A stretch of DNA of 64,000 nt, taken from the NCBI GenBank assembly GCA_964521285.1, contig CAZFQS010000001.1, positions 124,001-188,000 of the forward strand, written 5' to 3'. This stretch comes from G020354785 sp964521285. GTDB taxonomy: Bacteria; Bacteroidota; Bacteroidia; Bacteroidales; UBA10428. A program made the translations under genes and the position numbers. The notes beneath the pieces are model-generated. The model was not told the origin of the DNA. It searched no databases and saw only the letters and a list, made by a program, of their open reading frames with translations. The stretch's first letter is position 1, and each line of letters begins with the position of its first letter. Below, one piece after another: positions 8,808 through 17,397 of the stretch.

Positions 8808-9692
8808 ATGGCCAGAAAAAATGCATTAGGAAGAGGATTAGGAGCTCTAATAGATGAAGAGGACAAAGAATTATTGATTGGAAAAATAAGCGGAGGAACC
8901 GAAATATTAATTGACAGGATAGAACTGAATCCTTTTCAGCCCCGATCAAAAATTGATCAGGAATCACTTGAAGAATTAGCTACATCTGTTAAAGGTCTGG
9001 GAATTATTGTGCCCATAACTGTCAGGGAAATAAATGAAAATAAATATCAATTAATAACAGGTGAACGAAGGCTAAGGGCTGCAAAAATTGCAGGCCTGAA
9101 GAAAATACCAGCATTTGTTCGCAGTGCAAACGACCAGAATATGCTGGAAATGGCTCTGGTTGAAAATATACAGCGGGAAGATTTAAATGCCATGGATGTG
9201 TCAATAAGCTATCAACGTCTTACTGAAGAATGTAATCTCACACAGGAAGATCTTAGCCAGCGTGTTGGCAAAAAAAGGGCGACTATCTCCAATTATCTGA
9301 GGTTATTAAAACTTCCCCCGGAAATTCAGTTTGGAATAAAGGAAAACAAAATATCAATGGGCCATGCCCGTGCTTTGATTAATATTGAGGATCCAAATGA
9401 CCAGCTTAAATTGTATTATAGAATTGTTGATGAAGATCTGTCAGTAAGAAAAGTAGAAGAGTATGCCCGTAAAATAAACAGACTAAAAGCCCAGGCTGAG
9501 CAACAGGAAAATAAAATATACGGTCTTCCTAAAGAATATGAAGATCTTAGATTACATCTTTCAGATTTTTTCAAAACAAATATAGATTTTAAACGCAACA
9601 ATAAAGGAAAAGGTAAAATCGTTATTTCTTTTAATTCTGATGAAGAACTTGAAAGAATTATTGCCATCTTTGACAGTTTAAATTTAAAATAA
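8808..9692 (+). CDS. parB: chromosome-partitioning protein ParB
   Basis: A 294-residue ParB/Spo0J. It begins with the short GRGLGALI ParA-activating peptide, followed by the CTP-binding N-domain with the GERRLRAAKIAGL box and ENIQREDL, a helix-turn-helix parS-binding domain (LSQRVGKKRATISNYLRLL) and a C-terminal dimerisation region. Start: ATG 8808 is chosen because the ParA-activating motif must sit near the N-terminus. An upstream TTG at 8796 overlaps the end of parA and only adds four residues. Co-transcribed with parA. Confidence 0.95.
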   Translation: MARKNALGRGLGALIDEEDKELLIGKISGGTEILIDRIELNPFQPRSKIDQESLEELATSVKGLGIIVPITVREINENKYQLITGERRLRAAKIAGLKKIPAFVRSANDQNMLEMALVENIQREDLNAMDVSISYQRLTEECNLTQEDLSQRVGKKRATISNYLRLLKLPPEIQFGIKENKISMGHARALINIEDPNDQLKLYYRIVDEDLSVRKVEEYARKINRLKAQAEQQENKIYGLPKEYEDLRLHLSDFFKTNIDFKRNNKGKGKIVISFNSDEELERIIAIFDSLNLK

Positions 9693-9696
9693 CATT

Positions 9697-10305
9697 TTGC
9701 GTTTAAATGATTTATTAAAATTGCGGAAAACATTTTTGAATAAACTCATTCTCTGTTTTCTGACAGTAGCAGTGTTATTACCCTGCAAAAATATTTATGC
9801 CCAGGAAGTAAAAACAATAACTGATTCGGTTTTTATTAAAAAACATTCCCCTATAAAAGCCCAGCTATACTCTGCCATACTGCCCGGATTAGGCCAGATT
9901 TACAATCGTAAGTACTGGAAACTACCTATTATATATGGCATCGGAGGTGCGGTTATTTTTTCATATTTTTACAACCGTGATTATTACGAAGACTTAAATA
10001 ATGCCTATGTCGAAGTATATTATATGGATCCCCCTCCGACAGAGTATGAATTCAGAGGAAAGGTAATAACTTATAATATTGCAGGACAATTGTACAGTAA
10101 CAAGGAAAAGTTCAGAAAATGGAAAGACTATGCTCTTGTGGGAATAGCAGCAGTATATCTGCTCAATGTTATTGACGCCATGATTGATGCATACTTTCTT
10201 GAATTCGATGTATCGGATGATTTAAGTTTAAGGCTGGGCCCTTCAATTATTAACAACGATATGTATGCCAGTACAATGGGGATAAAATTTTGTGTAAAGT
10301 TTTAA
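9697..10305 (+). CDS. DUF5683 domain membrane-associated protein
   Basis: A 202-residue protein with a signal-like leader ending near NIYAQ and a DUF5683 core (AILPGLGQIYNRKYWKLPIIYG, then a tyrosine-rich region, then VGIAAVYLLNVIDAMIDAYF with hydrophobic helices). No ATG is in frame near the start; the gene must use TTG. The outermost TTG is 9697; TTG at 9721 gives a more typical signal peptide (MRKTFLNKLILCFL) and may be the real one. In Bacteroidota this family is commonly encoded between parB and an MltD-type transglycosylase, as here. Its function is unknown; the neighbourhood suggests an envelope role. Confidence 0.8.
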   Translation: MRLNDLLKLRKTFLNKLILCFLTVAVLLPCKNIYAQEVKTITDSVFIKKHSPIKAQLYSAILPGLGQIYNRKYWKLPIIYGIGGAVIFSYFYNRDYYEDLNNAYVEVYYMDPPPTEYEFRGKVITYNIAGQLYSNKEKFRKWKDYALVGIAAVYLLNVIDAMIDAYFLEFDVSDDLSLRLGPSIINNDMYASTMGIKFCVKF

Positions 10306-10318
10306 TTATTTGTAGACT

Positions 10319-11893
10319 ATGTTTAAAAAAGCCGGATTATTGTTAACCGCAACAATTGTATTAAATTTTAGTGCATATCCATTCAATTTCTTAACTGATA
10401 CTCTCGATTTAAAAAATGACGAATCAGAAATTGTAGTTTCAAATTTTGAAGCTAACCTGGACAGTATGCTGAACTTATGGTATGTTAATCATTCTTTTAC
10501 GAATGATACAGACTTCTTTTCAGCTGAGGAAGATAGTATTATTCCCGATTTTCCTGATTCTGTGTATATTGACAGGATTTCAAGAATTCCTTCTGTCGTC
10601 GAGCTTTCCTACAATACAATAGTAAGAAAGTATATTGAAGTATATACACAAAAAAAGAGAAAATCAGTGGAAGTGATGCTTGGACTGGCCCAGTATTACT
10701 TCCCGATATTTGATGAAATCTTTGATATTTATGACATCCCAAATGAATTGAAATATATGTCAATTATAGAATCTGCATTAAATCCGCGCGCATATTCAAG
10801 AGCCAGAGCTGTTGGTTTATGGCAGTTTATGTATGGAACAGGCAGATTTTACGGACTTACAATTAATTCTCTGGTTGATGAAAGAAGGGATCCTATAAAA
10901 TCCACTCATGCTTCAGCCAAATTCATTAAAGACCTTTATGAAATCTACAAAGACTGGATTCTGGTTATCGCTGCATATAATTGCGGTCCCGGAAATGTTA
11001 ACAGGGCCATAAGACGCTCCGGAGGAAAAAGAAATTACTGGGATATTTATTTCTATCTGCCAAGAGAAACACGCGGTCATGTTCCCGCATACATAGCTGC
11101 TACTTATACTATGAATTATTACAATGAACACAACCTCAGACCACAAAAAATTGAACTGTCACTTACCAACGATACAGTTATGATTAATGAAGAACTGCAT
11201 CTGATGCAGGTATCGGAGGTACTGGGAATTCCAATAAAACAATTGAGGGATATGAATCCTCAATACAGGACAGATATTATACCGGCCAAAGACAAGAGCT
11301 ATTCTTTAAGATTACCACATGAATATATTCCGAGTTTTATTGATTTACAGGACTCCATATTTGCTTATAAGGACTCAGTATATTTTAATCCCGAGAAAAT
11401 AATCACAAGTCCGACAACATATTCGGCAGCCAGATATATGCATGAACCGCCATCTGATAATCTTGCCAAACTTTATTATAAAGTAGAATCAGGTGACAAT
11501 CTCGGATATATTGCCAGCTGGTACAATGTCAGAGTATCTGATCTGAGATACTGGAATAACATAAGAAGGAATATAATAAGAAGCGGGCAGAACCTTGTAA
11601 TATATGTCCCTAAAAACAAGATTAATAAGTATAAAAAGATTAACTCAATGACATTTGCCGAGAAACAAAAAATGATAGGCAAGCCAGTAACAATTGATTC
11701 CACACCTGATAAAGTAGTGATTGTTGAAGATGGCAGCTATATATACTATACTGTCAAATCCGGGGATACTCTGTGGGATATTGCGAAACAATATCCAGGA
11801 GTTTCAGATTCCGATATTATGAAATTAAACAATATTACCAATCCCGATAAAATTAAACCTGGCCAGCGGTTAAAAATTAAACCCAAGAGTTAA
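10319..11893 (+). CDS. membrane-bound lytic murein transglycosylase D-like, SLT plus two LysM domains
   Basis: A 524-residue exported protein. The N-terminal signal (LLLTATIVLNFSAYPF) is followed by a lytic transglycosylase domain with catalytic glutamate E151 in the IIESALNPRAYS motif, then GLWQFM and AYNCGPGNV. Two LysM peptidoglycan-binding repeats end the protein: YYKVESGDNLGYIASWY (about 387-430) and YYTVKSGDTLWDIAKQY (about 475-520). It cleaves the MurNAc-GlcNAc bond to form 1,6-anhydro products and acts in the periplasm during wall turnover. The next gene starts three bases after its stop, so it may be co-expressed with the SGNH/MBOAT set. Confidence 0.93.
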   Translation: MFKKAGLLLTATIVLNFSAYPFNFLTDTLDLKNDESEIVVSNFEANLDSMLNLWYVNHSFTNDTDFFSAEEDSIIPDFPDSVYIDRISRIPSVVELSYNTIVRKYIEVYTQKKRKSVEVMLGLAQYYFPIFDEIFDIYDIPNELKYMSIIESALNPRAYSRARAVGLWQFMYGTGRFYGLTINSLVDERRDPIKSTHASAKFIKDLYEIYKDWILVIAAYNCGPGNVNRAIRRSGGKRNYWDIYFYLPRETRGHVPAYIAATYTMNYYNEHNLRPQKIELSLTNDTVMINEELHLMQVSEVLGIPIKQLRDMNPQYRTDIIPAKDKSYSLRLPHEYIPSFIDLQDSIFAYKDSVYFNPEKIITSPTTYSAARYMHEPPSDNLAKLYYKVESGDNLGYIASWYNVRVSDLRYWNNIRRNIIRSGQNLVIYVPKNKINKYKKINSMTFAEKQKMIGKPVTIDSTPDKVVIVEDGSYIYYTVKSGDTLWDIAKQYPGVSDSDIMKLNNITNPDKIKPGQRLKIKPKS

Positions 11894-11896
11894 TTA

Positions 11897-13378
11897 ATGA
11901 ACCCCATAAAAATATTGCTCTTTTTCCTGTCAATCTTTCTTTTGTTGTTGGCTATCACACTATATTTCCCTGAAAAAGGAATTAAAATTTCTAAAAATTT
12001 AACATTAAAGTTTTTCACATCAGAGGATATATTCTCAAAAAAAAGAGTAAGATATGCTGATATTTCAGATATAATTAATAAAAATGAACTCCTTACAGAT
12101 TCCATGATCTCCGAGCTGGCAGAAAAGCCTGTAAAAAATCAATCTTATAAATTTGACACAATTAAGGCAAATGCCGATAGTCTTATAAAAAGCATACACA
12201 AAATTGAATATCCTGATGGTGATCCTGCAGCGCTTCTCTCAATTTTCAAGTCTTTGAAAGGCCTCACTAATTCCAAAAAACTGATAAGAATTATGCACTA
12301 CGGCGACTCCCAGATTGAAGGAGACAGGATGACCTCTCTGATAAGAAATAAATTACAGAATAAATTTGGGGGATCGGGAATAGGACTTGTACCTGCCTCC
12401 CAGTTATATGATTACAGATTTTCAATGATACAGGAAAGTTCTGCAAGCTGGTACAGGTATACTGTTTACGGTGAACGTGATACTACAATTAGTCATACCA
12501 GATATGGTGCTTTAGGGAGTTTTTGCAGATTTTCTCCTTACGAAACAGACAACCCTGCAAACGACACTTCAAATTACCAGGCGTGGATATCTCTTAAAAA
12601 TTCGAAATATTCTTATAGTAACACAAGACAATTCACACAATGCCGTATCTTTTACGGGTATAACACCGCCCCGTTTATTTATGAAATTTATCAGAATGAT
12701 GTATTAACAGATGCCGATATCATTGAACCGACACATAAATTAAGTGTGTTGAAATGGATTTTCGAAGAACCCCAGTCCTCAATCACCTTGAAATTCAGAG
12801 GCAGCTATAGTCCCGAAATTTATGGCATTGCACTGGATAATATATATGGAGTTGCTGTAGATAATGTAGCCATGAGAGGATGTTCAGGAACAGTTTTCAC
12901 AAAAATTAACAGGGATTTGCTTCAGGAGATGTATAGACTATTAAATGTAAAATTGATTATTCTCCAATTCGGAGGAAATGTTGTGCCCTATATTGCTGAA
13001 AATACCAAATACTATGAAAAATGGTTTTACAGCCAGCTAAGAAGAATTAAACAGGTATGCCCTGGCGTTTCAATAATAGTCATTGGTGTAGCTGATATGT
13101 CAGTTAAGGAAAAGGATAAATATGTAACTTATCCTAATCTTGATAAAGTAAGAAAAGCACTAAAGGATGCGACATTGAAAGGTGGAGCGGCATACTGGGA
13201 TATGTACAGGGCAATGGGCGGGAAAAACTCTATGCCAAGCTGGGTGTTTGCCAATCCCCCGCTGGCGTCAAAAGACTTTGTTCATTTTAATCCCAGGGGA
13301 GCCAGAATAATAGCCCAGATGTTTTATAATTCATTTATCTATGATTATAATAAATTTGAAAAATCAGATTTAAAATAG
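11897..13378 (+). CDS. SGNH/GDSL-type esterase or acetyltransferase, first of two in an MBOAT operon
   Basis: A 493-residue protein with one N-terminal membrane span (residues 5-25) and a periplasmic SGNH domain. Block I is HYGDSQIEGD with nucleophile S138, and the Asp-x-x-His block is KDFVHFN with D460 and H463. The stretch LIILQFGGNV provides a candidate block II/III. Proteins of this kind, encoded beside an AlgI-like MBOAT, usually pass or remove acetyl groups on a polysaccharide. It starts three bases after mltD and precedes a second SGNH protein and the MBOAT. Acetyl transfer is inferred from the operon; the polymer is unknown. Confidence 0.8.
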   Translation: MNPIKILLFFLSIFLLLLAITLYFPEKGIKISKNLTLKFFTSEDIFSKKRVRYADISDIINKNELLTDSMISELAEKPVKNQSYKFDTIKANADSLIKSIHKIEYPDGDPAALLSIFKSLKGLTNSKKLIRIMHYGDSQIEGDRMTSLIRNKLQNKFGGSGIGLVPASQLYDYRFSMIQESSASWYRYTVYGERDTTISHTRYGALGSFCRFSPYETDNPANDTSNYQAWISLKNSKYSYSNTRQFTQCRIFYGYNTAPFIYEIYQNDVLTDADIIEPTHKLSVLKWIFEEPQSSITLKFRGSYSPEIYGIALDNIYGVAVDNVAMRGCSGTVFTKINRDLLQEMYRLLNVKLIILQFGGNVVPYIAENTKYYEKWFYSQLRRIKQVCPGVSIIVIGVADMSVKEKDKYVTYPNLDKVRKALKDATLKGGAAYWDMYRAMGGKNSMPSWVFANPPLASKDFVHFNPRGARIIAQMFYNSFIYDYNKFEKSDLK

Positions 13379-13427
13379 AACATTTTTAATTTATTAGAGC
13401 CTGGATATATTAAGCAAGTTTATAATA

Positions 13428-13435
13428 TAACTTTG
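13428..13435 (+). promoter_or_regulatory. candidate -7 promoter box before the second SGNH gene
   Basis: TAACTTTG matches the TAnnTTTG consensus 19 bases before the ATG at 13455. No convincing -33 element is placed correctly. An AGGGAG purine run at 13440-13445 could act as ribosome binding site. Confidence 0.25.
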
Positions 13436-13454
13436 TTTTAGGGAGTAAGTATTT

Positions 13455-14723
13455 ATGGTACGGAAGATTATTTTATTTTTTACAACACTTATTGTTATTA
13501 GTAAAATAGCCTCCTATTCACAACAAGATTACTATCCTTTTGAAATTGAAAAGTACAGTTTTATCAGATATGATAAAAACAGCTTTATATTTTTTAATGA
13601 CAGTACCAGATTTGAAAATATTTTTGATATATATGACAGTCTGATTATTTACGGTAAAGGCCAGTTAAAAATAGTACATATCGGGGGCTCCCACATTCAG
13701 GCAGATGTTTATACAAACAGAATAAGACACCGCTTACAGACATTTAATCCAGGGCTTACAGGAGCAAGAGGTTTTATATTTCCATACAGGGTAGCAAAAA
13801 CCAATAACCCCTCAAATTTTCAAGTTAAATATTACGGCTTATGGGATTATTGTAAAAATACACAGCAAAATAGAAATTGCACTCTGGGACTTTCAGGCTA
13901 TTCAATTACGACATACAATCCTAATTCTTCAATACAAATAATTATAAATACGGATAGTACAATTTATTATGATTTTAACAAAGTGAAAATATTTCATAAT
14001 CATGAAACTACAAATTTTGAGATACTTATTGACAGTGCTGAGGCTGTTAATACTACCAGGGTAAATGATACATTAGGCTATACCGAGTATGAATTTAGCA
14101 GGTATCATGATGAACTGAGCCTGAATTTTTTTAAAGCAGACAGTATACAAAATCATTTTACAATTTACGGAATAAGTTTTGAAAATGATGATCCCGGAAT
14201 TATCTATAATTCCGTTGGTGTGAACGGGGCCAAGCTAAATTCCTGGCTCAGATGTGACCTGTTCGCTCAACATTTGGCTGCTCTTAACCCTGATTTAATA
14301 ATAATATCACTGGGGACTAATGACGGGTATAGCAGAAGTTTTAACAGCATACAGTATAGAGAATATTATGAGCAGTTACTAAAATTAATCCGGCAGGCTT
14401 CACCTGAAGCTGCAATATTACTAACAGTGCCAAATGACAGTTATTTATATCGCAGGTATATTAACAGAAATACAGAAAAGATGAGAAGTATTATATTTGA
14501 CCTTGCCAGAAATAATAATCTTGGAGTATGGGATTTTTATACTATTATGGGAGGACTTAACTCTTCTTATGTATGGAACTTAAATGGATTGATGAACAGG
14601 GACAAGATTCACTTTAACAGGAGAGGTTATCTGTTTAAAGGTGATTTATTCTTCAATGCATTTTTAAAAGCCTATGAGAACCATATAAACTGTAAATTAA
14701 ATACAGAATCCCGGATATACTGA
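13455..14723 (+). CDS. SGNH/GDSL-type protein, second of two in an MBOAT operon
   Basis: A 422-residue exported protein with a signal peptide ending near SYSQQ. Block I reads HIGGSHIQ, keeping serine S79 but replacing the usual aspartate of GDS with glycine. Block III is clear (SLGTNDGYS) and the terminal Asp-x-x-His is RDKIHFN. It is only moderately related to the preceding SGNH protein, so the pair looks like an old duplication with divided roles rather than a recent copy. It is probably an acetyl esterase or acetyltransferase working with the MBOAT 57 bases downstream. The target polysaccharide is not identifiable. Confidence 0.8.
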   Translation: MVRKIILFFTTLIVISKIASYSQQDYYPFEIEKYSFIRYDKNSFIFFNDSTRFENIFDIYDSLIIYGKGQLKIVHIGGSHIQADVYTNRIRHRLQTFNPGLTGARGFIFPYRVAKTNNPSNFQVKYYGLWDYCKNTQQNRNCTLGLSGYSITTYNPNSSIQIIINTDSTIYYDFNKVKIFHNHETTNFEILIDSAEAVNTTRVNDTLGYTEYEFSRYHDELSLNFFKADSIQNHFTIYGISFENDDPGIIYNSVGVNGAKLNSWLRCDLFAQHLAALNPDLIIISLGTNDGYSRSFNSIQYREYYEQLLKLIRQASPEAAILLTVPNDSYLYRRYINRNTEKMRSIIFDLARNNNLGVWDFYTIMGGLNSSYVWNLNGLMNRDKIHFNRRGYLFKGDLFFNAFLKAYENHINCKLNTESRIY

Positions 14724-14780
14724 AAACAGCTTTGTGAATATCTATAAATGCAATGCCTGTAGATTGAACAAGATAATTAA

Positions 14781-16436
14781 ATGGAAACCTTAAAAAATAT
14801 ATTCCTCTATGACCAGGAATCTCCGTTACTTTTTACCCGTCTGTATTTCTGGGGTTTCTATGCTGTTGTTCTTGCAATATATTCGATTATTTACAAAAAG
14901 AAAGCATTAAGGAACGCTTATCTCTTTCTGGTTAGCTTATTCTTTTATTATAAAACAGGAGGCCTTTTCTTTTCTATACTTATTTTTTCCACAACAACCA
15001 ACTTCTTTATAGGCAAAGCGATTTATAACTCCCGTTCCACACTGGCGAAAAAATTGTTTGTGGCACTCAGCGTATTTTTGAGCCTCGGCGTACTGGCGTT
15101 TTTCAAATATGACTATTTTTTCACAGAGACAATTAATACTGTTTTCAATACCAATCTGGAAGTTATTACCCACGGAGCGAAATGGTCAAATATTCTTCTG
15201 GGAACGCATTTTGATATTGGTAAAATACTTCCTCCTGTAGGCATTTCATTCTTCACTTTTCAAACAATAAGCTACACAGTAGATGTGTATCTTGAAAAAG
15301 TAAAGCCTGTAAAAAGTATAGCTGATTTCGGATTTTATGTTTCATTTTTCCCCCAGCTTGTTGCCGGCCCTATAGTCAGGGCAGCACAGTTTATTCCGCA
15401 ACTTTATAAAAAGTATAGCTTGTCGAAATATGAATTCGGACTTGGGGTGTATCTTATTCTTAAAGGACTGATGAAAAAGATGCTTGTCGGAGACTTTATA
15501 GCAGTAAACTTAATTGACAGGGTATTTTCAGACCCTATAACTTATACGGGTTTTGAAAATCTAATGGCCCTTTACGGTTATTCCTTACAGGTTTATTGCG
15601 ATTTTTCGGGATATACTGACATAGCAATAGGTGTAGCTCTTTTGCTGGGCTTTTATCTACCCAAAAACTTCAACTCTCCCTATAAGGCAAAGAGCTGTGG
15701 TGAATTTTGGAAACGATGGCACATCTCACTTTCATCATGGCTTAAGGATTATTTATATATACCAATGGGCGGTAACAGGGGAGGTTCACCATTCACTTAC
15801 CTCAGCCTGGCAACCATACTTATTTTTATTATTCTTCTTGCAGGCAAGCTGTGGCTGGCACCTCTATTTACAATCATAATAGTGCTCATCTGGCTCCTGG
15901 CCAGACTTTTCCCCGGCCTGCGGCTGACTATCAGTACTAATATAAACATAATGATGACTATGCTACTGGGAGGTTTGTGGCATGGCTCCAGCTGGATGTT
16001 TGTTCTATGGGGCGGATTAAACGGAGTTGGCGTAGTTGTATATAAATTCTGGAAAAAAATCAGCCCCTATGAAAACAGTACACACTGGCTGGCAAACTTC
16101 TGGAAGATATTTATCACCTTTAATTTTATAACTTTTACACGTATATGGTTCAGGGGTGAATCAATGCAGGGAACTTATGACCTCCTGAACCAGGTTTCTT
16201 CAAGTTTTGGATGGCTTTTACTTCCTGAAATGATTTCTGCCTACTGGAAAGTTTTTATTGTAATGATCTTCGGATATGTGGTGCACTGGTTACCTGAATC
16301 TTTAAAAATAAAATACCGTGACTGGTTCATAAATACTCCCGTATATTTAAAATTAATTATCTGTACTGTAGTTGTCTTTATCATTTACCAGTCTCTCTCA
16401 GCAGAACTGCAGCCATTTATATATTTCCAGTTTTAA
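14781..16436 (+). CDS. MBOAT-family O-acyltransferase (AlgI-like)
   Basis: A 551-residue polytopic membrane protein with about 11-13 hydrophobic segments. The MBOAT signature is clear: FFPQLVAGPIVRA, the GYTDIAIGVALLLGF segment, FWKRWHISLSSWLKDYLYIP, and the invariant histidine H401 in LWHGSSWMFVLWGG. AlgI-type proteins move acyl (usually acetyl) groups across the inner membrane to a periplasmic SGNH partner that modifies a polysaccharide such as alginate or peptidoglycan. Two such partners lie directly upstream. Seen: family and operon. Inferred: acetylation of a cell-surface or wall polymer. Confidence 0.93.
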   Translation: METLKNIFLYDQESPLLFTRLYFWGFYAVVLAIYSIIYKKKALRNAYLFLVSLFFYYKTGGLFFSILIFSTTTNFFIGKAIYNSRSTLAKKLFVALSVFLSLGVLAFFKYDYFFTETINTVFNTNLEVITHGAKWSNILLGTHFDIGKILPPVGISFFTFQTISYTVDVYLEKVKPVKSIADFGFYVSFFPQLVAGPIVRAAQFIPQLYKKYSLSKYEFGLGVYLILKGLMKKMLVGDFIAVNLIDRVFSDPITYTGFENLMALYGYSLQVYCDFSGYTDIAIGVALLLGFYLPKNFNSPYKAKSCGEFWKRWHISLSSWLKDYLYIPMGGNRGGSPFTYLSLATILIFIILLAGKLWLAPLFTIIIVLIWLLARLFPGLRLTISTNINIMMTMLLGGLWHGSSWMFVLWGGLNGVGVVVYKFWKKISPYENSTHWLANFWKIFITFNFITFTRIWFRGESMQGTYDLLNQVSSSFGWLLLPEMISAYWKVFIVMIFGYVVHWLPESLKIKYRDWFINTPVYLKLIICTVVVFIIYQSLSAELQPFIYFQF

Positions 16437-16480
16437 TGAATATTGCCTGTTGCAGCTTATTAGTGCCTTAGGCGCGATTC

Positions 16481-16520
16481 GGCAGGCAATCCTGCCTGCA
16501 CCAGAGCCTAGGCAGGTAAC
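16481..16520. repeat. GC-rich palindromic intergenic element
   Basis: GCAGG-CAAT-CCTGC forms a perfect short hairpin at 16482-16495, followed by CTGC and a partial copy CCTAGGCAGG at 16508-16517. The block stands out as GC-rich in an AT-rich gap after the MBOAT gene. It lacks a T-run, so it is not a classical terminator. A similar GCAGGCAGGC occurs at 62761. It looks like a fragment of a dispersed palindromic repeat. Confidence 0.45.
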
Positions 16521-16604
16521 CCTTAAAAATTCTAAAAATCCCTGATGAAGTTTAATGCCAGATTAAAAAATTTATATCTTTACCTGAAAATAAAAACCAA
16601 GAGA

Positions 16605-17069
16605 ATGAAGAAATTAATACTCTTCCTGACTATCATTAATATAATTAGTCTTTTTTCATGCAAGAAAGATGAAGTTTTATCAAAAACAGAATTACTATGC
16701 CGTGATTCATGGATTTTATCCGCAAGTACTATAAATCCACCTCTTGTTTTTGAGGGAGGGACTATTGTGGATTGGTATACAGGCGCGTTACTTCCATGTG
16801 AAAAAGATGATATCTGGTATTTTGACAAATGTGGCACATTTAAAATAGATGAAGGTGACAGCAAATGTGATGGAAATGATCCTGAAGTATATCAATTAGG
16901 TATTTGGGCGTTTGATGATCATGAAGAATATCTTTATACCGGGGTTTTAGTTTATTTAAATGAATATAACATTTTGAATTTAAGTGAAAATGAACTTCAA
17001 ATGAGTCATATATGGTGGCATGACAGTATTTCATCATATACCATAACCGAAACTTTTATTCATAACTAG
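16605..17069 (+). CDS. small lipoprotein, lipocalin-like, function unknown
   Basis: A 154-residue protein when started at ATG 16605, which gives a clean lipoprotein signal (LILFLTIINIISLFSC, cysteine then KK). An upstream ATG at 16545 would add 20 basic residues and spoil the signal. The rest reads like the small Bacteroidota lipocalin-like lipoproteins: a W near the mature start (RDSWILSAS), then alternating beta strands with DDIWYFDKCGTFKIDEGD and GIWAFDDHEEYLY. There are cysteine pairs that may form disulfides. No enzymatic motif is visible. Monocistronic by spacing. Confidence 0.65.
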   Translation: MKKLILFLTIINIISLFSCKKDEVLSKTELLCRDSWILSASTINPPLVFEGGTIVDWYTGALLPCEKDDIWYFDKCGTFKIDEGDSKCDGNDPEVYQLGIWAFDDHEEYLYTGVLVYLNEYNILNLSENELQMSHIWWHDSISSYTITETFIHN

Positions 17070-17397
17070 ATATATATTCATATATCTGTTTTAATTAAAT
17101 ACAACAATTAACCTAAAAAACTCCTCAAGAATAATTTGTTTTACATATTTTACATACTTTACTTAACATCACATTATAAGGTTCATAATTTTAAGCATTT
17201 TAATATATAGTGTTTCTCTAGTTTTATATTAAAAAATGTATAAAGATGTTCATGTAAAGATTTTACGCCAAATGAACTACTTTTCTGACCAGAAAGGTAT
17301 TACCAGGAGATATATTAACGAAGAGGGAGCCTAAAAAGGCAATTTTTAATATAGTAGCTATGGAAATATAAAGTGCCGGAAAATATAATATTTTAAA
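17070..17397. other. 328-base intergenic region before the MutS-like gene
   Basis: AT-rich. It holds one 32-codon ORF (listed separately) and otherwise nothing that I can support: no hairpin with T-run, no TAnnTTTG box in a convincing position. Confidence 0.5.
17236..17334 (+). pseudogene. 32-residue ORF, possible N-terminal remnant of a lost gene
   Basis: ATG 17236 to TAA 17332-17334. The peptide is charged and protein-like (LRQMNYFSDQKGITRRYINE), unlike the low-complexity translations of the surrounding AT-rich spacer. It reminds me of the N-terminal segment of a conserved Bacteroidota protein of unknown function, but I cannot confirm this without a search. After the stop no continuation is obvious in any frame before the next gene. 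It could be a remnant of a deleted gene, a real small protein, or chance. Confidence 0.25.
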
